A stretch of 64,000 nucleotides of DNA from Pseudomethylobacillus aquaticus (GCF_003730115.1 NZ_RJVP01000007.1:62001-126000), one strand, 5' to 3'. Positions 1 to 8,694 are shown, numbered from the stretch's first letter. Made by a program: numbers and translations. Notes: generated by a model not told the origin, from the letters alone.

Positions 1-1
1 C

Positions 2-322
2 TACCCCTGGCTGATCAAGAACGCGCTGGACTATTCCGATATCCAGAAACGCATGCTGGCCCTGCGCACCACGGGCGTGCCCTACTCCAACAGCCAGGCT
101 GAATACGAGCGCAATGTGACCGAGTTCGGCGCAGATGTGGCCAAGCAGCTGCACATCCCGGATGCTGAAAAGAACCTGATCGGCCAGGAACAGTTGAACA
201 ACTACGACGGCAAGGCCGACCAGGTCACCGAGATGGATGCACTGGTGTCTTACTTGCAGGTGCTGGGCACCATGGTCGATTTCAAGAAGTACGCTGACGA
301 CGAATTCGTCAAGTATCGCTAA
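2..322 (+). CDS. ccoO: cbb3-type cytochrome c oxidase subunit II, C-terminal part
   Basis: The reading frame is open from the window edge to the TAA at 320-322, so the start lies outside. The visible residues (PYSNSQAEYERNVTEFGAD, then TEMDALVSYLQVLGTMVDF) are the typical C-terminus of CcoO/FixO. This membrane-anchored mono-haem cytochrome c subunit passes electrons to the CcoN catalytic subunit of the high-affinity cbb3 oxidase. The haem motif is upstream and not visible. ccoQ, ccoP, ccoG, ccoH and ccoI follow on the same strand, which confirms the identity. Confidence 0.95.
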   Translation, partial: YPWLIKNALDYSDIQKRMLALRTTGVPYSNSQAEYERNVTEFGADVAKQLHIPDAEKNLIGQEQLNNYDGKADQVTEMDALVSYLQVLGTMVDFKKYADDEFVKYR

Positions 323-333
323 GGATCAGTTCG

Positions 334-519
334 ATGGAATGGTTGCTGTGGTTCACCCAGTTCGAGAACACCAAGCCGCTGGCACTGGTGATCTTTTTCA
401 CGGTGTTTTGCGGCATCCTGTTTTATGTATACGGCAGCAAGCAACGCGGTAGCAAGCTGGAAAGCTACAAGCAGATTCCGTTGCTGGATGATGAGCACGT
501 CAAGGAAAAGCAGTCATGA
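334..519 (+). CDS. ccoQ: cbb3 oxidase small subunit CcoQ/FixQ
   Basis: A 61-residue protein with one membrane segment (about residues 14-33: PLALVIFFTVFCGILFYVYG) followed by a charged tail. This is the normal size and build of CcoQ, a non-haem subunit that stabilises the cbb3 complex. It starts 11 bp after ccoO, and its TGA overlaps the ATG of ccoP (ATGA), so the three subunit genes are translationally coupled. The sequence is too short for strong motif evidence; the call rests on position, length and topology. Confidence 0.9.
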   Translation: MEWLLWFTQFENTKPLALVIFFTVFCGILFYVYGSKQRGSKLESYKQIPLLDDEHVKEKQS

Positions 520-1457
520 GTCAGGATAACAACACCAACACCACCAACACCACTGGTCACGTCTGGGACAACGACCTGCAGGAGCTGGATAACCCCTTGC
601 CGCGCTGGTGGATCTGGGGCTTTTACATCACCTTCGTGTTCACCATCGTGTACTGGCTGTTCTACCCGGCCTGGCCTATCGGTGACAACTACACCAAGGG
701 GGTGCCTGGCCTGAACAGCATCACCTATACCGCTACCCAGCCCAATGGTGAGCAGGTTGAAAAAACCACCCACTGGAACATGCGTTCCAAGTTCATGGTG
801 GAAATGAACGAGCTGCAGGAAGCGCAAAAGAAGTGGTTCGACAAGGTCGCCGCCATGCCGTTTGAAGACGTGCAGAAAGATGCCGAGCTGATGCAGTTCG
901 TCAACTCGGTAGGCAAGACCATGTTCACCGACAACTGCGCTCCCTGTCACCAGCAGGGTGCGCAAGGCAAGATCGGCTTCTCGCCCAACCTGGCCGACGA
1001 CCACTGGCAATATGGTGGTACTTATCAGAACATCGAAGAGACCATCGTGGCAGGGCGTAACGGCTACATGCCACCGTTCAAGGAAGTGCTGCAGGACGAG
1101 CAGATCACCCAGCTCGCCAACTATGTCCTGGAGATGTCCGGCGAACCGCATGATGCCGAAGCCAGCAAGGCAGGCGCTGCATTGTTCCGTAGCGAAACGG
1201 CGGCCTGTTACTACTGCCATGGCGAGAACGCACAAGGCAAGATCCAGATGGGCTCGGCCAACCTGACCGACAAGATCTGGCTGTGGGCAGACATCCCTGG
1301 CAGCAAGACCGACGCAGCCAAGCTGGCAGAAGTGAAGCGCGTGATCACTGGCGGCCTGAATCGCGGCGTGATGCCGGCATGGAGTGGTCGCCTGAGCCCG
1401 GCTCAGATCAAGCTGCTCACCGTCTACGTGCACGACAGCCTGGGTGGCGGCAAGTAA
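516..1457 (+). CDS. ccoP: cbb3 oxidase di-haem cytochrome c subunit III
   Basis: A 313-residue protein with the conserved N-terminal signature DNPLPRWWIWGFY, a membrane anchor (about residues 32-54) and two cytochrome c domains with haem-binding motifs CAPCH (near residue 141) and CYYCH (near residue 231). It receives electrons from soluble c-type cytochromes and passes them through CcoO to CcoN at the inner membrane. Its start overlaps the ccoQ stop. Length and domain order are normal for CcoP. Confidence 0.97.
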   Translation: MSQDNNTNTTNTTGHVWDNDLQELDNPLPRWWIWGFYITFVFTIVYWLFYPAWPIGDNYTKGVPGLNSITYTATQPNGEQVEKTTHWNMRSKFMVEMNELQEAQKKWFDKVAAMPFEDVQKDAELMQFVNSVGKTMFTDNCAPCHQQGAQGKIGFSPNLADDHWQYGGTYQNIEETIVAGRNGYMPPFKEVLQDEQITQLANYVLEMSGEPHDAEASKAGAALFRSETAACYYCHGENAQGKIQMGSANLTDKIWLWADIPGSKTDAAKLAEVKRVITGGLNRGVMPAWSGRLSPAQIKLLTVYVHDSLGGGK

Positions 1458-1480
1458 GCAGTGACCTGCGCCCCCTACTC

Positions 1481-1512
1481 CAGCACAGTGCGTCGCATGA
1501 CGCATTGTGCTG
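1481..1512 (+). other. long stem-loop between ccoP and ccoG
   Basis: A 14-bp arm at 1481-1494 (CAGCACAGTGCGTC) pairs with 1499-1512 across a GCAT loop, with one G-U pair. No T-tract follows, so it is not a classical intrinsic terminator. It lies between the oxidase structural genes and the assembly genes, where an RNA structure could protect the upstream message or reduce read-through. That role is inference. Confidence 0.6.
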
Positions 1513-1541
1513 ACCTGATGTTCTGTTGCTGATAACGCATC

Positions 1542-2972
1542 ATGCCGCAAACAGGCGCCGCCAAACCCTCCTCGCTGCTGCACAAGCAGATCCCGATCGT
1601 CACGCGCTCGGTCAAGGGCAAGTTCCGTAATTTCAAGACCGCCGTCATGGTGGTCGCCTATTCCATCTACTTCCTGCTGCCCTGGATGCCCTGGCAGCGC
1701 AACAGTGCTGCGGACCAGGCGGTGATGTTCGATCTGGAATCGCGCCGCTTCTTCATCTTTGACCTGATCGTCTACCCGCAGGATATTTTCTGGCTGGCCA
1801 TGCTGCTGTTCATCGCCGCCGCACTGCTGTTCTTCACCACCGGCCTGATCGGACGCGCCTGGTGTGGTTATTTCTGCTTCCAGACCCTGTGGTCCGACCT
1901 GTTCATCTTCATCGAACGCATGATCCAGGGGGAGCGCCCGGCACGTTTACGCCTGATGAAACAGCCACTGGGGGCAGAAAAGATCCTCAAGATCGGCGGC
2001 TCGCATGCCTTGATGATCCTGGTGTCGCTGTGGACCGCCGTCACCTTCGCCGCCTACTTCAGCTATGCGCCGGATTTCGTCATCGCGCTGTTCACCGGCC
2101 ACGCCGTCGAGGCCGCTTACATCACCGTAGGGGTGCTCACGCTCACCACCTACTTTGCTGCTGGCGTGATCCGCGAGCATGTATGCACGCTGGCCTGTCC
2201 GTATGCGCGCTTCCAGGGCGTGATGTACGAAGCGGATACCCTGGCCGTGAGCTATGACAGCAAGCGTGGCGAAGGCCTCAAAGGCCGCACCCTGCCCATC
2301 ATCGGCCTGAAGACGCGCGATGAACGTCAGGAAAAGGGCCATGGCGACTGCATAGACTGCGGCTTCTGCGTGCAAGTGTGTCCGACCGGCATCGACATCC
2401 GCGACGGCCTGCAATATCAGTGCATATCCTGCGGCCTGTGCATAGACGCCTGCAACAACATCATGGATTCGGTAGGTTATCCGCGCGGCCTGATCCGTTA
2501 CGATTCAGAGAAGAACCTGTCCAGCGACCAGCCCAAACCAGCCAGACTGGAATGGAAGCGCGTGAAGGTGATCGGTTATGCCACGGCGCTGCTGATCGCG
2601 GCCGGCATCCTGCTGTATAACATCGGCACCCGCAACGACACCGACGTCAGCGTGCAGCAGGTGCGCCAGCCCTTGTTCATCATGCTGTCGGACGGCAGCT
2701 ACCGTAACCGCTATCAGGTGCACATCGTCAACAAGACCGAGCTGGATGCGCGTTATCAGCTGAGTGTGCGCGGCATCCCGGCCAGCTCGCTGGACCTGGG
2801 CAGCCTCAAAGAAGTACGCGTGCGCGCCGGCAAGAGCCTGATCATGAATGCCAAGGTCGATCTGGAACGCACCATCGCGCAACAGACCGAAAAATTCGAG
2901 TTCGTGGTGACCTCCAGCAACCCTGACACCGCGCCCGTTGTCGTTCCTGCCAACTTCAATAGCCAACGCTGA
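1542..2972 (+). CDS. ccoG: cytochrome c oxidase accessory protein CcoG (FixG/RdxA)
   Basis: A 476-residue integral membrane iron-sulfur protein. It has several N-terminal membrane segments with WCGYFCFQTLWSDLF and CTLACPYARFQGVM cysteine motifs, a pair of ferredoxin-type clusters (CIDCGFCVQVCPTGID and CISCGLCIDACNNIMD, about residues 270-310), a late membrane segment and a periplasmic C-terminal domain. CcoG is known to take part in copper delivery for cbb3 oxidase assembly. It lies after ccoP and before ccoH and ccoI, the usual order. The ATG at 1542 has a poor ribosome site but fits the family length. Confidence 0.95.
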   Translation: MPQTGAAKPSSLLHKQIPIVTRSVKGKFRNFKTAVMVVAYSIYFLLPWMPWQRNSAADQAVMFDLESRRFFIFDLIVYPQDIFWLAMLLFIAAALLFFTTGLIGRAWCGYFCFQTLWSDLFIFIERMIQGERPARLRLMKQPLGAEKILKIGGSHALMILVSLWTAVTFAAYFSYAPDFVIALFTGHAVEAAYITVGVLTLTTYFAAGVIREHVCTLACPYARFQGVMYEADTLAVSYDSKRGEGLKGRTLPIIGLKTRDERQEKGHGDCIDCGFCVQVCPTGIDIRDGLQYQCISCGLCIDACNNIMDSVGYPRGLIRYDSEKNLSSDQPKPARLEWKRVKVIGYATALLIAAGILLYNIGTRNDTDVSVQQVRQPLFIMLSDGSYRNRYQVHIVNKTELDARYQLSVRGIPASSLDLGSLKEVRVRAGKSLIMNAKVDLERTIAQQTEKFEFVVTSSNPDTAPVVVPANFNSQR

Positions 2973-2976
2973 GCCC

Positions 2977-3759
2977 ATGCTGATGTTATCCATGACTGAA
3001 ACCCTGTTCGGCGGCCTGCTGCTGGCTGCCCTGCTGTTCTTCAGCAGCCGTCGCCTGGGCTTGTCCGGCTTCTGGGCAGCGGTACTGAGCGGCTTGCTAC
3101 CGTTCGGACTTTACCTTGCCTATAGCAGCCAGCATTGGCCCGGCGGCGACGTGCTGGCCATCCATTTCGCGGTCTATCTCGCCAATGCGGGCCTGCTGTT
3201 CGTGTTTGGCGGCATGCAGCGCCACAAGCAGAAGATGCACTGGGCACCGCGCCTGATCATCGCCTTCTTCATGGGGCTGGTGGTACTGAATGCCGTGCTG
3301 TTGTCCATCGCCAGCCACGGCTTGCCCGGTATCATCGCCGACCTGCTGTTGCCACCACGCGATACGCAAAAGGTCTACACCGCCTTCCCCGGCGTGGTGC
3401 CACATGACAAGAACAAGAGTTACGAGCCGCATCTGCAACAGGTCATCCAGCAGCAGGAACTGGGCTGGCAGGCCGAGTTGCAAGGCCTGCAGCAACTCAG
3501 GAGCAGGCAAGCCAGCCCGGTCACGCTGCAGCTCAGCGACCGCAATGGCAAGCCGATCAGCCAGGCCGAAGCGCGTATCGAACTGTGGCGCATGGCCAAT
3601 AGCCGCGATGACCAGACACTGGCCCTTGATGAAGCCAGCCCCGGGGTGTACCAGACCCGCTTGCGGTTACCGGATGCCGGACGCTGGGTGCTGATTCTGC
3701 AGATCAACCATGCGGACGGCAGTTACCGTAGCAGCCAACAGCTGTTCCTTGAAGAATAG
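2977..3759 (+). CDS. ccoH: FixH/CcoH-like cbb3 oxidase assembly protein, enlarged N-terminus
   Basis: Start chosen at the ATG at 2977, just after the ccoG stop; ATGs at 2983 and 2992 are also possible. The N-terminal third has about three to four hydrophobic segments (LFGGLLLAALLFF; FWAAVLSGLLPFGLYLAY; HFAVYLANAGLLFVFGG; LIIAFFMGLVVLNAVLL). The C-terminal half resembles the FixH domain (VTLQLSDRNGKPISQAEARI and LRLPDAGRWVLILQI). Classical FixH is about 150-170 residues with one membrane helix; this protein has about 260 residues, so it carries an extra membrane module. Position between ccoG and ccoI supports a role in oxidase assembly. Confidence 0.8.
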   Translation: MLMLSMTETLFGGLLLAALLFFSSRRLGLSGFWAAVLSGLLPFGLYLAYSSQHWPGGDVLAIHFAVYLANAGLLFVFGGMQRHKQKMHWAPRLIIAFFMGLVVLNAVLLSIASHGLPGIIADLLLPPRDTQKVYTAFPGVVPHDKNKSYEPHLQQVIQQQELGWQAELQGLQQLRSRQASPVTLQLSDRNGKPISQAEARIELWRMANSRDDQTLALDEASPGVYQTRLRLPDAGRWVLILQINHADGSYRSSQQLFLEE

Positions 3760-3770
3760 CGGCTGCCTCG

Positions 3771-6173
3771 ATGGCCGAGCTGAACCCCGACGGCTGCTAC
3801 CACTGCGGCCTGCCCCTCCCCACTAGCGGCATCCGTTACACCCAGGTACTGGGCCAGGCACGCGCCATGTGCTGTCCGGGCTGCGCAGCAGTCGCTACCG
3901 CGATTGTCGATAACGGCCTCGAAGATTACTACCGCTACCGCACCGAACTGCCCAGAACGGCAGAAACGCTGTTGCCGGAAGCACTGGCAAAACTTGCGCT
4001 ATACGACCATCCACAAGTACAGCGCAGCTTTGTGCGCCAGGAAGCAGGCGAACTGCGGCAAGCTTCGCTGATCCTGGAAGGCATCACCTGCGCCGCCTGC
4101 ATCTGGCTGAACGAACGTCATCTGCAGCAACTGGACGGCGTGGTCGATGTGGCCATCAACTACGGCTCGCAGCGCGCACGTGTGCGCTGGGACGAAGGCG
4201 TGATCAAACTCAGCCACATCCTGGCCGAGATCGAAAAGCTCGGTTACCACGCCCACCCGTTCAGCGCCGCACAACAGGATGCGCTGCGCCAGCAGCAACG
4301 CAAGGCCGATTTCCGCCGCCTCGCCGTGGCCGGCCTGTGCGCCGGACAAGTGATGATGATCGCCGTGGCGCTGTATGCTGGGCCCACGCAGGGCCTGGAC
4401 CACGCCACCGCGCAAATACTGCGCTGGTTCAGCCTGGTGCTGAGCATCCCGGCCATGAGTTACGCGGCACTGCCGTTCTACCGCGCCGCCTGGCGCGGCC
4501 TGCGTAATCACAGCATAGGCATGGACGTGCCCATCTCACTGGGCCTGATCACCGGCTTTATCGGCAGCATCTGGGCCACGCTGGCCGGCAGCGGTGAGGT
4601 CTATTACGACACGCTGACCATGCTGATCTTCTTCCTGCTGTGCACACGCTATCTGGAACGCAATGCGCGTGAAAAATCCGTGGAAGCAGCCGAGAACCTG
4701 CTGCGCCTGGTACCCGCCGTGGTGACGCGCATCGCGCCTGAAGGCAATCAGCTGACGGCAGTGGCAGACCTCGCTTGCGGCGATGTGTTACTGATCAAAC
4801 CGGGCGAGACTATCGCCACCGATGGTGTGGTGATACAGGGCGAGAGCAGCGCGGACGAGTCCCTGCTCACAGGCGAAAGTCAGCCAGTACCTAAAAGCAC
4901 AGGCAGCCACGTACTGGCCGGCAGCATCAACTACGAAAGCCCGCTGCAGGTACAAGTGACGGCGACGGGCGAAGACACCGTGCTGGCGGGCATCAGCCGC
5001 CTGCTGGACAGAGCGCAAGCCGAAAAGCCACGTCTGGCGCAACTGGCTGACCAGGTCGCGGCCTGGTTCACCTATGTGTTGCTGGCGCTGGTCGTGCTCA
5101 TCGGGGCAGTCTGGTATGTGCTCGAACCAGCACGCTGCCTGGAGATCGTGCTGACCGTGCTGGTGGTGAGTTGCCCGTGCGCACTGTCGCTGGCGGCCCC
5201 GGCGGCGTTTGCCGCTGCCGGTTCGCATCTTATCCAGCGCGGCGTACTGCTGACGCGTGGCCATGCGCTGGAAACACTGGCGCGCATCACGCACGTGGTG
5301 TTCGACAAGACCGGCACCCTGACGCAGGGGCGCCCGGTGCTGTTGCAGACCGAGCCACTCGGCCCGCTGGATGCGGCCACCTGTCTGCAACTGGCCGCCA
5401 GCCTGGAGCACAACTCGGAACATCCGCTCGCGCGCAGCTTCCTCGCGGCCAATAGCCGAGCCCTGTTGCCCGTGGAAGACGCCAGCAACATCCCGGGCCA
5501 AGGTGTGACCGGCACCATCCATGGAAGACGCTATCGGTTGGGCAATGCCAAACTACGCAACACCAGGCTGCATGCAGCAAGCCCCAACCCGGTCGGCACG
5601 CTGGTGTGGCTCAGTGACGAACAACAGACACTCGCCATGTTCGTGTTGGCCGATCAGGTACGTCCACACGCCCAGGCACTGGTCACCAGCCTGCAGCAGC
5701 GTGGCTTGCAACTCGCTATCCTCAGCGGCGACAACACCGAAACCGTGCGTGACTTCGCAGCCACACTGAGCATCAGCGACTGGCAGGCCAGCCTTTCCCC
5801 GGCGGAGAAACTGGCAGCACTGCACCAGTTGCAACAACAGGGTGCCGTGGTGGCCATGGTCGGCGACGGCATCAACGATGCGCCCGTACTGGCCGGAGCG
5901 CAGGTCTCCATCGCCATGGGCAGCGGCACACAACTGGCACGTGCCAGCGGAGATGTGGTACTGCTGACCGAAGACCTGCGCGAGATCGCCCAGGCCATCG
6001 CCACCAGCCGCTTCGGTATCCAGGTCATCCGCCAGAACTTCGCCTGGGCACTGGCTTACAACGCTGTGGCGCTACCGTTTGCCGCTGTCGGCCTGCTATC
6101 GCCCTGGATGGCCGCTATCGGCATGTCCATCAGCTCGCTGATCGTGGTACTGAACGCGTTGAGGCTGCGCTGA
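3771..6173 (+). CDS. ccoI: copper-type P1B ATPase CcoI/FixI
   Basis: An 800-residue heavy-metal P-type ATPase. Visible features: an N-terminal cysteine-rich segment (CYHCGLPLP and CCPGC), a metal-binding motif CAAC near residue 107, the transmembrane metal site SCPCALS (about residue 468), the phosphorylation site DKTGTLT (about 511) and the hinge motif GDGINDAP (about 697). CcoI supplies copper for maturation of the cbb3 catalytic subunit. It lies 11 bp after ccoH and is the last gene of the cco cluster. Confidence 0.96.
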   Translation: MAELNPDGCYHCGLPLPTSGIRYTQVLGQARAMCCPGCAAVATAIVDNGLEDYYRYRTELPRTAETLLPEALAKLALYDHPQVQRSFVRQEAGELRQASLILEGITCAACIWLNERHLQQLDGVVDVAINYGSQRARVRWDEGVIKLSHILAEIEKLGYHAHPFSAAQQDALRQQQRKADFRRLAVAGLCAGQVMMIAVALYAGPTQGLDHATAQILRWFSLVLSIPAMSYAALPFYRAAWRGLRNHSIGMDVPISLGLITGFIGSIWATLAGSGEVYYDTLTMLIFFLLCTRYLERNAREKSVEAAENLLRLVPAVVTRIAPEGNQLTAVADLACGDVLLIKPGETIATDGVVIQGESSADESLLTGESQPVPKSTGSHVLAGSINYESPLQVQVTATGEDTVLAGISRLLDRAQAEKPRLAQLADQVAAWFTYVLLALVVLIGAVWYVLEPARCLEIVLTVLVVSCPCALSLAAPAAFAAAGSHLIQRGVLLTRGHALETLARITHVVFDKTGTLTQGRPVLLQTEPLGPLDAATCLQLAASLEHNSEHPLARSFLAANSRALLPVEDASNIPGQGVTGTIHGRRYRLGNAKLRNTRLHAASPNPVGTLVWLSDEQQTLAMFVLADQVRPHAQALVTSLQQRGLQLAILSGDNTETVRDFAATLSISDWQASLSPAEKLAALHQLQQQGAVVAMVGDGINDAPVLAGAQVSIAMGSGTQLARASGDVVLLTEDLREIAQAIATSRFGIQVIRQNFAWALAYNAVALPFAAVGLLSPWMAAIGMSISSLIVVLNALRLR

Positions 6174-6651
6174 TTGCACGTAAAAATGCCCTAATACCGG
6201 CATGCCAAACAAGTCAGGCAGCAAATCAACGCAGCAATAGAGGTGTGGGCGGTGTGGGCGGTGTGGGATTCGAACCCCATAATGCGAACAATTTCAGCAA
6301 TTGTACGCAACCGTTCCTTTTGGAAAAAGCCGCCCACCCGGTCAGCTTAGAATCATCCGGCTTGGATGGCAATCATTTGCCGCCCGATGCTGGATGGCAT
6401 ACAAGAACTGGGCTACCGCCTTCACCATCCATCGCCAGCTCAAGGGGCAGAAACTTTATCCAGGCCCTTCAAAAGCCAATCAACGCAGCTAAGCAAGACA
6501 GCCATTATTCACGCCATCCGTGCGGCAGGGCCTGCGTGGAGCCCTGACAAGAGTGCAGTCATAGCCAGTGTGTATAGTTGATATGCCCTGATGCTCTACC
6601 GGGCGCCACCAACATCTTGATTCCGATACCGCAATCCATCATGCTAAGCCC
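6174..6651. other. gap with no convincing gene; start of accessory region
   Basis: About 480 bp without a credible coding region. It contains a tandem GGTGTGGGC repeat at 6242-6268, a T-arm-like GGTTCGAATCC element on the minus strand (about 6267-6277), and a 12-bp direct repeat AATCAACGCAGC at about 6224 and 6478. Open frames here give low-complexity or disordered translations and no recognisable protein. It probably marks the left junction of the region that holds the CRISPR-Cas locus. Confidence 0.4.
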
Positions 6652-6792
6652 ATGGGATATCTTCTTAAATTCAATGCCTTGATCACGGCTATGTTCTGCC
6701 TGACCCTTAACGTTTTCTTGATGTACGTTTTGATTGCAGGCTTTACGGTTCAGGCTATCTGGCTGGCATTTTCTTTACTGGAGTCGGTTTAG
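6652..6792 (+). CDS. possible 46-residue hydrophobic membrane protein
   Basis: A short frame from the ATG at 6652 to the TAG at 6790-6792. The translation is strongly hydrophobic, with LITAMFCLTLNVFLMYVLIA followed by a second non-polar stretch (AIWLAFSLL), so it could be a one- or two-helix membrane peptide. The ribosome site is weak and there is no family match by eye. It lies alone in accessory DNA. It may be a chance ORF, but the continuous hydrophobicity is notable. Confidence 0.3.
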   Translation: MGYLLKFNALITAMFCLTLNVFLMYVLIAGFTVQAIWLAFSLLESV

Positions 6793-6881
6793 CGCATCAA
6801 CCATCAGCCCGGTCGAAGGTGTTACACCAGCGCGATCATTGATCATCATCGTGCTATCCAGTAATGGCTGGCTGTTGCGCT

Positions 6882-7283
6882 TTAGTCTTGATTCAGTTTT
6901 GAAACTGGGTCATCTGGCGGGAGACCTCCCTGAGCAGGCAGTTCTTTGGCTGAGGGCTCTGCAAGCTTCGCCGCCCGCATGAGCTCCCTAACCTGCTTAT
7001 GGATTTCGGCCTTGTATAGCCGAAGAGCGTGCAGCTCGACCTGAGTCAGCATCCTTGGTGCTGTAGAGGGATCTTGCTTCAAATTCTGCAAGAAGCTCGA
7101 AATCAGCTCTGAATTTTTAACATCATCCGTTTTCATGGCCTGTTCCATAATTGACACACAGCATTTGACACACAACAAAAAGAGCGCAACTGTCTTAAGC
7201 GCGAGCCTGGGTGAATCGTCTTTCCAGTAATACAACATCACGCTGCCATCAAGTGGCACAGAAATCATCGCGTCATCAGCCAC
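6882..7283 (-). CDS. hypothetical protein, second gene of a two-gene unit
   Basis: Up to 133 residues from a GTG at 7283. The stop of the upstream ORF overlaps this start by 8 bp, and an AAAGGTGG sequence could serve either the GTG or the ATG at 7268. A later ATG at about 7133 would give only the charged helical part (TDDVKNSELISSFLQNLKQD onward), rich in Lys, Glu and Leu. The first 45 residues contain a cysteine-bearing hydrophobic stretch (VALFLLCVKCCVSI). No family is recognised. The overlap with its neighbour supports a real co-translated pair. Confidence 0.5.
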   Translation of the reverse strand: MADDAMISVPLDGSVMLYYWKDDSPRLALKTVALFLLCVKCCVSIMEQAMKTDDVKNSELISSFLQNLKQDPSTAPRMLTQVELHALRLYKAEIHKQVRELMRAAKLAEPSAKELPAQGGLPPDDPVSKLNQD

Positions 7284-7509
7284 CTTTTACAGTAGGAACC
7301 AACGATTCGACATTAAAGTCAGCCAGGCCGATATCTGCCAATGTCAGGCCCATGATTTCAGCAGTTTGCTGAGCAACCGAGAGTACATCGTAGTAGGCCA
7401 TCATAGTGGCAACGCTAGCGCCTGAAGCCTGCGCCTCGAGCGCAGCATCTCGTGACGAGATTAGCACTGCCTCAAGAATCACTGCGTAATCAATCTGTGT
7501 TTTTGCCAT
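7276..7509 (-). CDS. hypothetical 77-residue acidic helical protein
   Basis: Starts at the ATG at 7509 and ends in an 8-bp overlap with the next gene. The translation is alanine-rich and helical (SSRDAALEAQASGASVATMM), with an acidic C-terminus, and no membrane segment. Nothing in it matches a family I know. It sits between the small CRISPR array and the 133-residue partner and is on the same strand as the Mu-type remnant, so a phage origin is possible but not shown. Confidence 0.5.
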   Translation of the reverse strand: MAKTQIDYAVILEAVLISSRDAALEAQASGASVATMMAYYDVLSVAQQTAEIMGLTLADIGLADFNVESLVPTVKGG

Positions 7510-7655
7510 GCTTTCGATTTCTGATCAATTTTAGAATAGCGTCTGAACACATTGGAGCCTATGGCCAGCGTTAGTGACCCCCACACCATCCTGGACGGCC
7601 AAGGGTGAGAACCTGCTAATTCCCCCCAATATAGCAACTCACCTGCTGCTAATGG

Positions 7656-7867
7656 CGGTTCATCCCCGCGTCTGCGGGGAACAATTTGCACTGCTGTTTG
7701 CAGTCGGCCTGACCATCGGTTCATCCCCGCGTCTGCGGGGAACAGGCCTGCGATGAAGTCAGGATCGCCAAGGGTGGCGGTTCGTCCCCGCGTCTACGGG
7801 GAACACACGGCACGATGCTGATGCAGTCAGAGCGTGATCGGTTCATCCCCGCGTCTGCAGGGAACAC
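7656..7867 (-). CRISPR. short degenerate type I-E CRISPR array (4 repeats, 3 spacers)
   Basis: Four 29-nt repeats at 7656, 7717, 7778 and 7839 with 32-nt spacers. They match the repeat of the main array but are decayed: the first two end in AACAA and AACAG instead of AACAC, the third has two internal changes (TTCGTCC and TCTACGG) and the fourth has one (CTGCAGG). Relative to the leader at 13.97 kb this is the most distal, hence oldest, end, where repeat decay is expected. It is separated from the main array by 827 bp that includes a broken phage gene. Confidence 0.95.
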
Positions 7868-7938
7868 GCGTTAAATTCAACGCTAATGAAAATTGGCTAC
7901 ATTAGGGCGCTTGAACACTTTTAAAACGTCTGTGGCAG

Positions 7939-8465
7939 CTAGGTATCCATGAAGTATTTGTTAAGCACACTCAGGATGGATTGCTCGACATAGGGGGCTA
8001 GATCACCTTGGGAATTAACAGGCATGAATGGCCGGGCAGGCATACTGCTGCCAGGGTGATTAACCTTTGCCACTACTCGACCTCCAAAGGCCAATGCTTT
8101 TTTGTTTTTCGGCAAAATCACATGCGCCTTGGTCTGCCCGCCAAATTGGTGTATTGCAGCATAAACCCTACCGGCACTCAGCTCAGCAAAGTCAGATCCG
8201 TGGCTGGCATTGAGGCTCGCAGCCAGCAGCCCAGTATCCTGCAAGATTTTAGCACTGAGCCCCCCCCCCCGCGACGTTCTGAAGGATTCTGGAGAGGCTT
8301 CCACGGCAGGCCAAATGGAGATTGCTGCTGATCAAATGCATCTTCAGCTGATTCCAACAACAACTCAGAGATTTCGGACATAACAGGCGACAAATCGCCT
8401 GCCTTATCCTAGAGTACTGCCAGGGCACGCATAACCGCGTGGTCTTCAATGGTGATTTGGATCAT
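7939..8465 (-). pseudogene. broken Mu gpG-type phage virion morphogenesis gene
   Basis: On the minus strand, MIQITIEDHAVMRALAVL runs from the ATG at 8465 into an in-frame TAG at 8409-8411. The frame resumes (GDLSPVMSEISELLLESAED, then PFGLPWKPL) until a run of 11 Cs at 8260-8270, where it shifts by one base, and continues as KILQDTGLLAASL, VYAAIHQFGG and SSMPARPFMPV to 7939. Joined, the pieces match the order of the Mu gpG / phage virion morphogenesis family (the aspartate-rich start, ILxDTGxLxxS, YAAIHQFGG, PARPF). One nonsense mutation and one frameshift make it a remnant. Confidence 0.85.
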
Positions 8466-8694
8466 TTGTGCTATTCTAATCGTTGACGGAAGGGGCGTAC
8501 CTTGCATGTTGCCTGGAACATAATGCTCGGTACTGGAGTCTGTGAAACCAGAGCGTCATTTAGAGTCCCAGCCCCTTCTGCCACAACAACCCACCCATAC
8601 GTTTCCCATTCAAATTCCGTAGTTCACTCATTGGCACTACATTCCAAAGCAGGCTGCCGTCTAGGTTAAGCCTGATTGCCAAGAATAAACCACG
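8466..8694. other. gap between phage remnant and main CRISPR array
   Basis: No gene seen. The minus strand can be read as the tail of an open frame (LRNLNGKRMGGLLWQKGLGL, stop at 8560) that may be more phage residue, since in Mu-like phages a head gene precedes gpG, but this is not recognisable. No repeats are present here. Confidence 0.4.

Noticed and set aside
465-1583. 372-codon ORF antisense to ccoP
   Set aside because: Shadow frame; ccoP with two haem motifs is on the other strand.
6247-6300. tRNA-like element on the minus strand with GGTTCGAATCC
   Set aside because: T-stem has two mismatches, no D-arm or proper anticodon loop and no CCA in place. At most a decayed fragment or attachment-site trace.
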